Origin: Pohlia nutans
Lineage: Eukaryota > Streptophyta > Bryopsida > Bryales > Mniaceae
Reading direction: 5' to 3'
DNA length: 64,000 nucleotides
NCBI GenBank assembly: GCA_022496805.1
Contig: CM040100.1
Location: forward strand, 16,955,009-17,019,008
The notes beneath the pieces were generated by a model. The model had not been told where the DNA came from and made no database searches. It saw only the letters and a list, made by a program, of their open reading frames with translations. The translations under genes were made by a program, and so were the position numbers. Shown here piece after piece: positions 33,801 to 45,306 of the stretch; position 1 is the first letter of the stretch, and each line of letters starts with the position of its first letter.

Positions 33801-36375
33801 ATATTCAAGAAGGTCAGGAAAATGCAATGACTACAAAGTAAGGATGCTAAAGCTCATCTTTCCATACACTTGGTTGGGGTTTTTAGCAAGTGACTTGGCT
33901 AAATGGCTATGGCCATTGATCTTTGAATGGAAATGAGGTTGTCTACTGTCATTTATAGTAATTTACAACCTTCCACTTTGAAAGTGCATAAGAAATTCAC
34001 ACATATTGATGAAATTTCCCTCTTGTATCTCTCTAGTGATTCTATACTAATCTCCCAATGAAAGCATACTCCTACGAATTGGCTATAATGCTTAACCCCT
34101 AAAGGACCAAGAAGCCCGAATCAGGCCTCATGCTTTTTTGACAGTTTTGAGTAGGTTCTTTTTTTCAAATTTATTTGTTTCTTGACCAACACATGTGATG
34201 TTCTTCACTGATTCCAATGATAAAAAATTTGGTCCCATCTAAATTATATTTTTCACAATAAAACCGATTGAATTTGTCATTTTAAGACCATGAATCCTTG
34301 GTCCTTTAGGGATTAGAGTGACGCAAAATAGTATCATCTACCTTATGGCCTGTGTTGCAGCACAAGCTATGCTCAATGTCTATTTTTAGACATTTGCCTT
34401 GTTCTTGTTTAGTATGGTTTACGACTTGACCTAAAATGAGCAAGAAGGGCTTCTCACCTTTCCATCAATGTCGCGATCCAGCAGGTCATTGACAGTGCAG
34501 CCAGCACCACGCAACAGCACGGCGCCGACGCCAAATAATGTGAGCAATTTCAAATCAGGATACCCCCCATCTTCAGCTGCTATAGCTATTGACCTGTGCA
34601 GACAAAACAGCCATTTCCTCAAACTAAAAATCCATTGTTCCTGCCTTGCAATAATCTGGAATTTGAAAGCAGGGATACCATAACACCGATTCATTCCGTT
34701 CAGTAATAATTTGAACGAATTTGAAAGTTTTCCAATCTTTATATATTTCCTTCCAGCTTAACCCCTAAAGGACTAAGGATTCATGGTTTTAAGATGACAA
34801 ATGCAATTGATCATATTGTGAAAAATATAATTCAGATGGGACAAATTTTATATCAGTGAAGAACATTGCTTGTGTTGGTCAAAAAACAAATAAATTTGAA
34901 TAAAAGGAAGTCCACATAGTACCTACTCAAAACTACTAAAAACACATGAGGCCCAATTTGGGCTTCTTAATCCTTTAGGGGTTAATAAGAACAGAGTCTT
35001 CAAACAAACGCAATTCAATGTCAATTTCGGGTAACCCTACTTGAAAGAGAGTTTAGAATTCCAGAAACCAGTAGAGAGATTAGGGTTAGGGTGATTACCA
35101 GAAGCAAGGCCATGCCAGTAACCAAGTTCCAATCGGTTTGTCCAGCCGCGCCAGATACACATACGGTCTCAGCTGCTTCGGCACAACTCTTTCAACCCAT
35201 GACACGTCTCTAACATTTGCAGCCTTCTTGACTTCTGCAACCTCCTCTTCTGAAACCCCGGAATTACTGGCAGTCGAAAACGCCCTGCACTCACACACAC
35301 TCCATGTCATTCAAGTAGCAACCTTAACCCTAAACGTCTGAAAATGCCTTTGCTGCAAGTAGAATACAGCGTATTTTTTTATTTGGAATGGATCCACACC
35401 TTTCATGGGTTTGAGTTCAACATAGAAGTTGGAATTTAGATCAATGCAGTTCTAGTGAGCTATTGAGATCCCAATTTAGAGCTTCTTGTTGGTAGCAAAT
35501 GCCAATCATAAGGCAATGTATCTACTATCCCCATGGGACGTTTAGGGGTTAAACGAATGAAAAATGCCAATTTCTAAGAACGTTTAACCGGACCAAGGAT
35601 TCACAGTTTTAAAATGACAAATTCAATTGATCATATTGTGAAAAATATAATTCAGATGGGACCGAATTTTTTATCTCCAGAACTAGTGAAGATCAACGCA
35701 TGTGTTGGTCATGGAAAGAAAAAAAAAATTGAACAAGAGGAAGTGCAAATAGGACCTACTCAAAACTGTTAAAAAAACATGGAGCCCAATTTGGGCTTCT
35801 TGGTCCTTTAGGGGTTAAGCTTCACAGGTGAGTGACGCTCATATCAGAGTTCATTGCTTTCTCTTGCTACTAGGATGATAGGAATTAGGGTTTTGGGAAA
35901 GACACTTTGACGATTCATGACTAATTCAATACAGCTCCAAACATTACGAAACGACATATGTCGGGTTCCATTTTCTCTTGACAACAACACGAAATTAACC
36001 CTCGCCATGTGCAGATAGGTTAGATATTTACCGTAGATGCCCCTGGAGAAATCGCTCTTGTTTTGCTCTGTCTCTGAACAGAATGGAGCCATGATGAGAA
36101 CAGGCTCGGGATTGTTGGGAAGAACAGGGCTCGTCTTCGTCTTTGTCTGGCACCACTCTACTACCTACTGAAGGTTTGTGAACAAAAAAGCTCTTACTCC
36201 ATTCTCCCTCGATTCTGCCATCGATCAATGCCGGATTCTTCGTCAATGCGCGTCGGAAACCCGCAACGGCTCTGTCGTCGGAGGCGTGATCGAAGAGAGT
36301 GCTGGAAAGAGAGCGACTGGAAGTTTGCCAGAGACGTCGCAGCAGGCGCACATCCCTGCGAGCCAGACTCGCCAT
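30845..36375 (-). CDS. COQ2: Mitochondrial 4-hydroxybenzoate polyprenyltransferase
   Basis: Eight exons, in transcript order: 36375-36032, 35284-35099, 34593-34458, 33520-33399, 33204-33135, 32277-31992, 31375-31279, 30914-30845; phases agree; 436 aa. The ATG at 36375 opens with an Arg-rich, acid-free [16 protein letters not shown], a clear mitochondrial presequence. The membrane-embedded UbiA-type domain starts at [19 protein letters not shown]. The two Asp-rich, magnesium-diphosphate-binding motifs are NDLLDRDID (211-219) and [12 protein letters not shown] (330-341); HNRADCN and FVSNKW near the C terminus are typical of plant PPT1/COQ2. It transfers a polyprenyl chain to 4-hydroxybenzoate, the membrane step of ubiquinone synthesis in the inner mitochondrial membrane. 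Three of its seven introns each hold a family C MITE. All key residues are present. Confidence 0.93.
32575..32712. repeat. Short tandem repeat in COQ2 intron 5
   Basis: About nine degenerate 15-bp units like CAATCCTCAGTATAATCCT. Intronic; no function evident. Confidence 0.75.
33615..33805. repeat. Short tandem repeat in COQ2 intron 3
   Basis: Units made of AAGTAACAAGATATTGA and AAGACCTATATTGA alternate through about 190 bp. Confidence 0.75.
34092..34315. mobile_element. Family C MITE copy 3, in COQ2 intron 3
   Basis: Starts TTAACCCCTAAAGGACCAAG, ends CCTTGGTCCTTTAGGGATTA. About 224 bp; the right-hand TTAA has decayed to TTAG. Confidence 0.85.
34758..34985. mobile_element. Family C MITE copy 4, in COQ2 intron 2
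   Basis: 228 bp with intact TTAA on both sides; opposite orientation to copy 3. Ends TTAACCCCTAAAGGACTAAG and CTTAATCCTTTAGGGGTTAA. Confidence 0.9.
35584..35818. mobile_element. Family C MITE copy 5, in COQ2 intron 1
   Basis: 235 bp; the right end CTTGGTCCTTTAGGGGTTAA is intact, the left end has lost CTAAA. A lone end, GGACGTTTAGGGGTTAA, lies just upstream at 35527-35543 and may be a remnant of another TTAA element. Confidence 0.85.
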
Positions 36376-37815
36376 GGCCGCCTCCAAATCACATCAAAAA
36401 TTGGCAAAAATTGGAAAAAATTGGCAAAAAATCCATATATGTGAAACGATGCTACTGATTGATACTCACACGGCGATTGCAGGGGTGCGACGGGAAATTT
36501 GTAAGTGATCGAAGTGTGAGTGGTGGATGAGTCGGTGTGTAACTGCAGAGGCATAAACCCTGCCTTGAAATGTAGTCGGGGCGTAGATGTTCCACGGTTG
36601 GAGAAGGTGCACGTTTGGCCGTGGGTAGGGTTTAACCCTAATCGTAGGGGCCTGTAACCGCGGAACGGGTGTTTATCATGGAATTACTTTAGGCTGAAAA
36701 TTGTTGTGTTGAAAATTTACGAATGAGGAGAAGAAGGGGAAGGATAATAATTTATTTGCTTTTTATGAACGCACAGCGATTAGGGCCGGTTTACACTATG
36801 GTGGAGAAGTCCACCGGTCATGAATTCTAAGGGAATTTTGAAATATGATTGGTCAAGAGTGACACTCTTGTTTGGTGGTGGTTTACACTACGGCCAAGAG
36901 TCCTCCAGTGGAGAACTTTGTACATGAATGAAAAAATGACATGGTTGTCAATGTGGCGACACTTTTTTGAAGGGGAGTTCTCTGGAGGTCAAGTTTCTTG
37001 GGCAACCTTAAAGCCTTGGACAAGAAAATTGGCCTCAGAGAACTCCAACTTCAAGGCATTTTTTATTGTCTTTTCATCTTCTCCGGCATACTATCCCTAG
37101 CTTCAAATAACCATGTCTTGGGCTAAAATTCTTGACCGACCAATGCACTTCTCCACCGTAGTGTAAAGGAGCCCTTGGGCGCCCAAGATGGATTAGGGCA
37201 GATAGGATTAGGGCCATCCATCTCCATACATTCACACTAATGGTTAGAAAGAGGGTGTGGAATCTCTAAAAATAGAGTTTATTTAGTTTGGTTGGTATTC
37301 ACAAGCAATAAGCGAGCCTTGAAGACTCGAACGTTCTAGGTGGCCAAAAGTTTTCCCAAGTCAAATCAATACCTCAATTTTTAGCAAGACATTTGAAGAC
37401 ACCAGTCACTACAGTGGCAGAAATGCTCTAACTTCATTACATCGTTAAACATATTCATTGAGAGGAGGCCAAAGTAAAAACACAGGATGAAATCATAAAG
37501 AAATATTTCTGTTCTTATTCCAAAGGCCTTTGGTAGAAGAAAACGAGCCTATTTCACAGGTGAGCAACAAGGATTCCAGTTACAGAAGAGAGGCTGAATC
37601 AACTTAAATCATAAAACATTTCCAAACCTTCCAAAACGAGTAGTTAAAAGGAACAGGGTTGAGAAAATATTGTAACATTGTACATAATTGAACAGACAGT
37701 TCTTAGCTAAGCTACACTATTTGCTACACAATTCAGAAGTCACCCTATTTATGCCACTATCAAAATTTGATACATAGCTATCATATGGCACAAATAGGGC
37801 GGTTTACCTTTTTTT
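36376..37815. other. Region between COQ2 start and GNAT 3' end
   Basis: The proximal part should hold the COQ2 promoter (minus strand) and GNAT 3' UTR. A short triplicated TTGGCAAAAA motif lies at 36398-36432. Apart from the MITE at 36783 I see no gene. Confidence 0.5.
36783..37174. mobile_element. Harbinger-like MITE related to 3938-4357
   Basis: Ends GGGCCGGTTTACACTATGG and the inverse of GGGCTCCTTTACACTACGG; flanks TTA and TTG, an imperfect duplication. A second GGTTTACACTACGG-type word lies inside at 36886, suggesting an internal rearrangement. Confidence 0.65.
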
Positions 37816-39962
37816 TTACTCTGGCACCAACTTGGCTCGGCACAAGCGTTTGCGCATGAGGTGACGGCGGCGCTGGAATGTGAGCACAGACAGCAAGCTG
37901 TCGGTGGACACCACCTGGTAGCCTGCTTCTTTGTACATGGTCAGCGGCGCTGTGTCCATGATCCGCACATGCAAATACATGTCCTCACACCCCATGCTCA
38001 ACGCCAGATCCTCTGCTGCCTTCAACATCTGCCGACCTAATCCCCTTCTGCATACACATGGCTGCAACACTCACAGGCTATTCCAACGCCAACAGGCAAA
38101 AAAAACATACCAAGAAGAAACAATAAAACCTTAAACAGAGGAAAAAAAACCAAAAACAAACGAAAACAAAAAACACTAAAACCTTCAACAGAGAATACCC
38201 CAACGTCAAAAGGGAAAAGAATCAAAAACAAATAAAGAATCCATACAGGACCAAGAAGCCCAAATTGGGTCTCATATTTATTTTAGCATTTTTGAGCAAG
38301 TCCTGTATGGACTTCCTTTAGTTCAAATTTATTTGTGTTTTGACCAACGTATACAATGTTCTTCACTGATTCCGATGATATAAAACTTGACCCTGTCTGA
38401 ATTGCATTTTTCACAATACAATCAATTGAATTTGTCATTTTGAAACCATGAATCCTTGGTCCTTTAGGGGTTAAGGTATGAGTTGCAGAAAATGAGCTTG
38501 AGGGTCTCACCTGCGGTACTCTTTTTTGATGGCCATGTTGCAGATGTAGGGCGAATTAGGAGGAGGAGCAGGAGTGGGCACATCAGGATGTCCAACAATT
38601 GAGAAGGAGAGCTCAACAGTCCCGGCCACAAGAGAATCGTCTTGTGTGTCGGTGTCTGGAGCATCTTCTAGCGGCGCATACAATCCCACGAGGGTCACAG
38701 AATGGGGGAGTGTGGCATACCGTTCTCGCACATACTGTTTCACGGTGAAGGCCAAGAGAGGCCGGTATGTCAGTAGCCCTCCCATGAGCTCCGCAAACGA
38801 GTCCACCAAGAGCTCCTCTGTGTCGTTCATGTGCTTGGGCCGCATGGCTTCCACTACGAAATGCCCCCTCTCACTCTCATGCCTGCACACTCATGCATCA
38901 ATTCTTTCAATATGCTTGAAAGAATTCACTCATGACAGTCCTGGAATGGCACCTTAAGTCATGCAATGCAAGCAAACGTAAAGATCGAACATATTCTCCG
39001 AATATCAAATTGAGTAAAGAAGCTCATGCTTGTACAAAATTTTACAAAACATGGTGTCGGGATTCGTTTTCAGTTCAGAGGGTGCTCAACAAGGTTGTTG
39101 TAAAGCCGAGTGAAGGAGCTCTTGCTTGTTCAAAAATTTGCAAAACAAGGTGTCAGGATTTCTTTACATGTGTCGGGATTTGTTTTCGTACCGATTCAGA
39201 GGGTGCTCAACAAGGGTTCTGTAAGATAAGACTACATATTCAACGTTAAGGACTAAGAGGATGTCTTTTTTTCTCCAAAACAAGATTTAGGTTACAAAGA
39301 AAACCAGTTCTCAAGATGAAGGTCACTCTGAAGTGCTAACATGTGAGAGGAAGTTTGCGTTTCGTCTCTGGCTTTTGTTTTCAATCCCTATACGAAAAAC
39401 AGCTTTTGAAGAGCCAGGAATGAAAAGAGCAATGAAACAGAGGTTCGTACCGATGTTGGAAAGCATGTAAGGCTTCAAGCTTCTCCTTATCAGCTGCGCT
39501 CCAATTCACAGCAGCAGGGTCAGGAAATGGCAAGAAAACGTCCTCCGCCTTCCTCCTTCTCACCAAACTTTCACTGAACTCATTACTATCGGATTCCGTT
39601 TCATCGGCAACGGCAGGTCTCGCTCCCTCTTCAGCTGCAAACATCTGCCAATTCTCGGCATCCAAATACTCTCTAGATTGACGAAGCATCCCATTGATGC
39701 TGTCATTCTCATCGTCGGTGTCCACGAGCTCCAATTCCTCGACACTCGCATCCCTCTCCGAAGCTTTTCTGTCCCAACCGAAACGTAAATCGACCGAGCC
39801 TCTCGCTTTCTGCCGCAACCTCGGAGCTCCAATCGACGCTTGCTTGGTAAGAAATGGACCTACCGCGCATCGACAAGTTAGGGTGGAAATCGTGGGTCGA
39901 AACTGCGAAAGCGGCAAATGAATATCACGTTTGGCAGCGAAACTCCACTCGACGCAACCCAT
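37816..39962 (-). CDS. GNAT-family N-acetyltransferase, probably plastid
   Basis: Three exons, 39962-39451, 38882-38511 and 38047-37816, give 371 aa. The first 60 residues are basic and Ser/Thr-rich with few acids, as in a plastid transit peptide; an acidic spacer follows (ELELVDTDDEND). The GNAT fold runs from about 175 to the end: VVEAMRPKHMNDTEELLVDSF (start), a strand NSPYICNMAIKKEYRR, and the acetyl-CoA loop RRGLGR (295-300), then YLHVRIMDTAPLTMYKEAGY, typical of motif B. It should acetylate protein N termini or lysines with acetyl-CoA; plant plastid GNATs do both. The substrate cannot be told from sequence. Intron 2 holds a family C MITE. The gene starts 545 bp from, and diverges from, the phosphatase-like gene. 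Confidence 0.85.
38235..38474. mobile_element. Family C MITE copy 6, in GNAT intron 2
   Basis: Right end CTTGGTCCTTTAGGGGTTAA is intact; the left end is degraded (ACAGGACCAAGAAGCC). Confidence 0.8.
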
Positions 39963-40506
39963 GATGATACTCGCTCAATAAACCCTACAGAAAAACACTC
40001 CGAGGAAATTGACAGTGAACCCTACATTCTGGAACAACACGGTAGATCATTCTTGGCCTCCGTAGCGAGCATTCCTCGGCTCCCCTGTAACTTACTGGGA
40101 AAAAAAACCCTTGTAGGTTTCTGGAGAATGAAGAGCAAAAGAGTGAAGAAGCTCCTCTTGCCACGTGACCAAAAAGATATCGTAATCATGCCAATGACGG
40201 ACCGCTCGGCTGAGGTTTGAACTTAGAATCCAATTTTTTCCGATGTAGGTAAATGTTTTTATATGATTTTTTTTAATATGAAATATAGAATGCGGTATAT
40301 CGGTTTATCCCTCCCTTTATGGAGGTGGTAGGGTCATCAGTCCGAAGAGGAACGGAATGAGATAATTGTTAACTTATCCACAAACGAGTAGTATCCCGAC
40401 TGAAAGTGCCGAGAGAGACCAGTTTCAATCGTCTTTTGTTTTCAAGCGACAGTATTCAAAAATTTGGGTTTCGGGTGTTGAGTTTTTGGTGTGAGAGTTG
40501 TGCGAG
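39963..40506. promoter_or_regulatory. Divergent intergenic region, GNAT and LMW-PTP-like genes
   Basis: 544 bp between two divergent start codons with no repeat insertion, so both 5' UTRs and promoters must lie here. I see no clear TATA box on either side. Shared regulation is possible, not shown. Confidence 0.5.
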
Positions 40507-43500
40507 ATGTATACTTGTAAAGTGTTAGTGAGGCACGGGGTGGGATTAGCGACCCGGTCTCGCAACCGCGAGGACTCGTTCACGGCGTCCGACACTTCCA
40601 CATCGGCCATCGCGGCGCAAGGCAACGAGCTCTCAGTGCGGTTTTCATTGCGCGCGTTGGCCAAGTCCTTCCGCGCACGGCAACGAGCTGCTCCAACGCA
40701 TGGCTACGACGGCGAGCGAGGACGGCGAGCTCCATTACGATGTGCTCTTGAAATTGCACGGGAGAGTGACGAGAGCAATGCAGCAGCGCCCAAGTTCGAT
40801 GTCAGCAGCAATTGCGTGACGCCTGTGTTCCGCGTTTCGCCGTTTGTTCATAAATCCTCGGTACTCCTTTCGTAGCTCTTGGTTCTCCGTTGACAGAGAA
40901 AGATGCTTACAGCTGTGGTTTAACCCCTAAGTGTCCACTGTGTCTTTTCTGTAGCGTAGGAAAATTGGACCCCCTGCTGGAAAGCATCTGTTTGTGTGAA
41001 AATAAAGTACTCCTTGGTTTTCACAGCTGCGGGTTTGTTTCTTGTCTCTTCAGGACTTGGAGAATCCGAAGGTCCGGGTATTGTTTCTGAGCGAGGGGAA
41101 TGTCTGTCGATCGGTGTATGCTGAAGCCATTTTCAACGCCTTGATTGAAGAGCACGGGATGCAGGACTTTGTTGAATGTGCTTCCAAGGTATTGCCCTCT
41201 GTGACCTAATTTTGTAAAAGTTAGTACACATTTGGGACCGTCTGTGGCATTTTTTTTAATTGCAATATTTATCCTATATTTTATATTTCAAACGTGAATC
41301 CTGTCCACTTTCAAACGGGATGGACAATGAAAAACTACATATCACTATTAAAGATGAACCGTTTTTCGAGTATTGAGACGGCTTTTTAGAAGAAAAAAGA
41401 AGAAGAGTTAAGTTAGAACACGCCAATAACCGCGGGTTTTTTTAGTGGGAAAGAGGGAGTACCATTTTTGAGGAGCTCTCTGAACACCTTTGGAATTTAT
41501 GCACAGTGAGCCAAGAAAAAAAGAATTCAGAATCCATTTGTGCACAATCTTGAGCTCCTGCTTTGTTTGCGAAGGTAGGTATGACTCCTGTTAGAATTAC
41601 TTCTTTTTTCCTTAGTGGGCTCATCTATTGTATTGAAGAAACTGCTTCAAAAGTGGGCAAGTTCTTCGATGTTTTAGTGCTCCAGATTCTTTTTGTGCTA
41701 CAAAGAGTGCAAGTTGTATACTTCTCTAGAATGTTACGTTCTGGAGCTCTGCTGGAATTGATTGTTCTCACTTTTTGCAGGCTTCAAGAGACTACAACGT
41801 TGGAGAGTCTCCGGATCCACGAGCCGTTGTAGTAGCTGAAGAGCTTGGGCTTCAGTTGCCTCAAGGAGCTGCAGCACGCGTCTTTGAGTGTCAGGCGGAC
41901 ATTGTTTTGTTCGATCTTCTCGTTGTCATGGATAAGGTAGGGATAACTCATTTCAGCTGTTTTGAGCGGTTTCCATTATTTCATTTCTTGTCTCTATTTT
42001 TAAGAGGATTCCAGCGCACTAAAATATGTAATACTGTATGTATAAGTAATGAACTGTTGAAGTTTGAAGTGATAGGGTCTCAATTACTAGCCTTGTGTGA
42101 TTACTAGTAGGGTCTTGTGTGATGTACTCCATTCTCGTTGATTTTCTGTTATTTACAAATATCCATCTCAGTTTATGAACACGTGTGCTCATCATCAACG
42201 CATAAGCTTTTGGAATCATAAATTCTTATTACTTGGTTGGCCTTTGCAGTTCAATGCTTCGGATGTGCTGAAGGAGGTCACCGTTTATGAGGCTATCGAC
42301 AAGGGGGCTCGATACACACAAAAAGTTCGACGGCTTGCTGAATTTTGTAGGACAAAGAAGGTGAGTAAATGATAGTTTTTGCAGTAAAATTGGATTGTTT
42401 CGAGAATTTTTATAAGAAGGAATATTCCCTCTGATTCATGAAAAGGTTCTCTATGGTTACGTCTAATTTTACTGAAAACCCTATCAACAATAGACTCCTG
42501 TGTTTGCTCATTGTTTAGTTAGCCTTGTTCAACATTGAATCTGGAAAATAACAGATTTTCAATTTACAATTTCATGAAGGTGTGGTATATGTTAACAAGG
42601 TCTGATGTTTTTTGTGATAGATGGAAGACATTGATGACCCGCTATACGGTAACATGGGTGGCCCGGAGGAACTGGTATGTGTTTTATGACTGTGAAATTA
42701 AGTTGATTTATAAAATAAAATAAAAACCTTTAAAAGACCAAGGATTCATGGTTTCAAAATGCTAATTTCAATCGATCATATTGGGAAAAGCAGAATTGCA
42801 ATGGGGACAAGTTTTATATCATTGAAATTAATGAAGAACATTGCACGTGTTGGTCTAAACACAAATACATTTGAACTAAAGGAAATCCGCATAAGACTTG
42901 CTCAAAAATGCTATAAAAAACATGAGGCGCAATTCAGACTTCTTGGTCCTTTAGGGATTAAATTTAGGGCACTGTAATAGTTATAGGGACAACTACCCTA
43001 GTTAAAAGAATTACTGTTTCATTCCTGCCAAGGATCAAGAGTTTTATATTTTGAGATTGGCTAATATTTTCTGTTCAGGTACTCCTGCGAGAATCATATG
43101 AAGACATACGAGCTTCCTGCATAGGTCTAATGCAGACTATAATGGACATCAAGGCTGGTTTGGAAGGTACATTCTACCCTTCATACAATGACACTCTATA
43201 ATATGACGATATTATTGTTTCAAGCAATACACAAGTGACAAGTCATTTCTGTGAGTAATCCATGCCTGCCACCTTGAAGGTAGGGCTTCCCAAACATGTC
43301 ATAATAGAGAGGGAGAATTGTATGCATCAAGGGTTAATTCCTAAACGTACCAACCCTTTGAACAGAAGTAGATGCTAGCCTCAAAAATAGATATTAGCAT
43401 GGCTCAAATGTACATGAGAGGTCCATTGCAAGCATAAAATCTACCCAACAAACTTGATATACTTGCATTTGGAGGCCTCTTTAATATTATCAACATCTCC

Positions 43501-43817
43501 CCATCACAAGAGATTTACTTTAATTGGTAGAGAACCTAATGGGCTTGCAAAGATGAGTTGGATGATTGTATGAGAAAGTTACAAGGCTTTGAATCTGTTT
43601 GTGATCCAGTTTCTGGACGCTGGGACGTTTAGGGGTTAATATGGAGTATGTGTTTTGACTCCAAACAAGGAGAGAATTTTGATTTGAAGCTTACTTGTGA
43701 TTTGCAACAGATTCGGAAACATTGAAGCTGGGAGTGGCCAAGTCATTGGGAGGGATGGAGTCGCTTGACTGGCTTGTACCTCCAATGTTACAAAAGGCAG
43801 AGACGTTATTCAACTGA
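40507..43817 (+). CDS. Low-molecular-weight tyrosine phosphatase-like protein, catalytic Cys replaced by Ser
   Basis: Seven exons (40507-40860, 41054-41188, 41781-41936, 42250-42360, 42621-42674, 43079-43166, 43711-43817) give 334 aa. The first 118 residues are Arg/Ser/Ala-rich, probably an organelle transit peptide. The LMW-PTP fold follows: P-loop VLFLSEGNVCRS (128-138 region), GESPDPRAV, LVVMDK, and the general-acid loop DDPLYG with Asp258. In the family P-loop, CxxxxxR (usually CLGNICRS), the nucleophile is the first Cys; here Ser131 stands there, while Cys136 and Arg137 are kept. The exon is otherwise intact, so this looks like a non-hydrolytic or altered-specificity member rather than a decayed gene. 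MITEs lie in introns 5 and 6. Confidence 0.82.
40921..41000. other. Lone TTAA-element end in intron 1
   Basis: TTAACCCCTAAGTGTCC matches the ends of the TTAA elements, but no partner end is found nearby; either a truncated element or coincidence. Confidence 0.35.
42721..42962. mobile_element. Family C MITE copy 7, in intron 5 of the LMW-PTP-like gene
   Basis: The interior matches family C throughout (GACCAAGGATTCATGG at the left, CTTGGTCCTTTAGGGATTAA at the right). The left terminus is mutated. Confidence 0.85.
43334..43639. mobile_element. TTAA-flanked MITE, family H copy 2, in intron 6
   Basis: 306 bp from TTAATTCCTAAACGTACC to GGGACGTTTAGGGGTTAA; inverted relative to 8664-8981 and similar along its length. 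Confidence 0.85.
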
Positions 43818-43947
43818 TCAATGTGATTTTCCTCCTTTAATTATATTCATTAAAATTGTGTACATTTCTTCCTACCAGTCAACTATTGAGTCCTGTTTGC
43901 ATTCTGGCATCAGGCGTAATGTTCTAGAGGCTACTCTGTTCATAATA

Positions 43948-44186
43948 TTAACCCCTATAGGATCAAGAAGCCTGAATTGAGCATCATGTTATTTTTAGCA
44001 GTTTTGAGTAGGTTCTATGTAGACTTCCTTTTCTTCAAATTTGTTTGTTTTTTGACCAACATATGCACTGTTGTTCACTGATTCCAGTGATATAAAATTC
44101 AGGCTCATCTCAATTGCATTTTTCAGAATATGATCAATTTAATTTGTCGTTTTAGAACGATGAATCCTTGGTCCTTTAGGGGTTAA
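43948..44186. mobile_element. Family C MITE copy 8
   Basis: 239 bp with TTAA on both sides; TTAACCCCTATAGGATCAAG and CCTTGGTCCTTTAGGGGTTAA-type ends, about 130 bp past the phosphatase-like stop codon, perhaps within its 3' UTR. Confidence 0.85.
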
Positions 44187-44590
44187 TTGGTTTTTTTCAG
44201 TATCAAAAGCTTGACAGGCAGTGTAGGGTGCATCATGACATTCAGTAGTATGCACTGTCTCTGCCTTTGGCTCTACAGTAGATGGTGTGGAATATTCCAC
44301 ACCCAACAATACCTCATCAATAGCTAAGTGGACAGGTGGAGGCTCAAGGTGATGAGCAAAGTGCATGAAGGGAAGGCAGTGGGCATGAAGGCTACTTACT
44401 GCATGTTATGATGGTTGGATTGAGTACAAAACTGAATACCATAGGTTAATAGCTCGTTCAACACTAATGTGCCAAATAACTATTATTTTGGGTTTCTTCC
44501 AAATGTTCTTCAATTTTCCTTTTGCTACACTACTTTTTGCTAAAAGTGCCACCTACACTAATTGATTTAATTGATTTAATTTTTAAAACT

Positions 44591-45106
44591 GTAAAATTTT
44601 GAATTAAATTATTATAGTTCATAACCAACCTCTTACTTTATATTAAAAGTAAAAAACCATGATAAATGTAAAGGTTCAAACTAAACCATTCTAATTAATA
44701 TTCTACTTTTTGAATAATTTAATATTTGAATTAATATTTGGATTAAAACTCAAATACTCAAATAATTGTAGAAGTGTAAACAAAAATAATATAATTATAT
44801 TAATCTATACCTAAATTTCACTTAAACTTGTAAAAAATACATATGATAAACATTAAAGACAAATATATGGGAAGTCAATGTTTCTTTTTAAGTGTATTGT
44901 CAGCCTCAAAACAACTATATTTTTTAAATCAAATTTAGGATGAAAAGTTTTTTAAAATTGAAAACCCAAATTTCCATTGCAATTCCTATGTCTTGACAAT
45001 GAAAACCATAATTGTGAAAATGATTCATATCTAACTTTTATTTTAAATATAAATATAAATAAATAAACATAAAAATACTAATAAACCCAACTACATTTGA
45101 TGTTTG
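44591..45106. repeat. Direct repeat downstream of the TPR gene
   Basis: 516 bp that aligns in the same orientation with 46761-47277, with scattered substitutions and small indels. The pair brackets the TPR gene. Not LTR-like: I see no TG...CA ends, primer-binding site or polypurine tract. Confidence 0.85.
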
Positions 45107-45306
45107 ATTTTTTTGAAAACTACAAAATTGTTGTAACTTTGAAGCTTAGGCTTGCAAATTGATTTTATGTATGTTTAAAAGAATTATTTACATATGGCTT
45201 TTATCTTTTTCAAATACATGATGAACTTCTACAGACACGCATGTAGCTTTTTATAAGAATGTTAAATTTTTTTACTAATGTTTCAATTGTAGATACATCA
45301 AAGATC

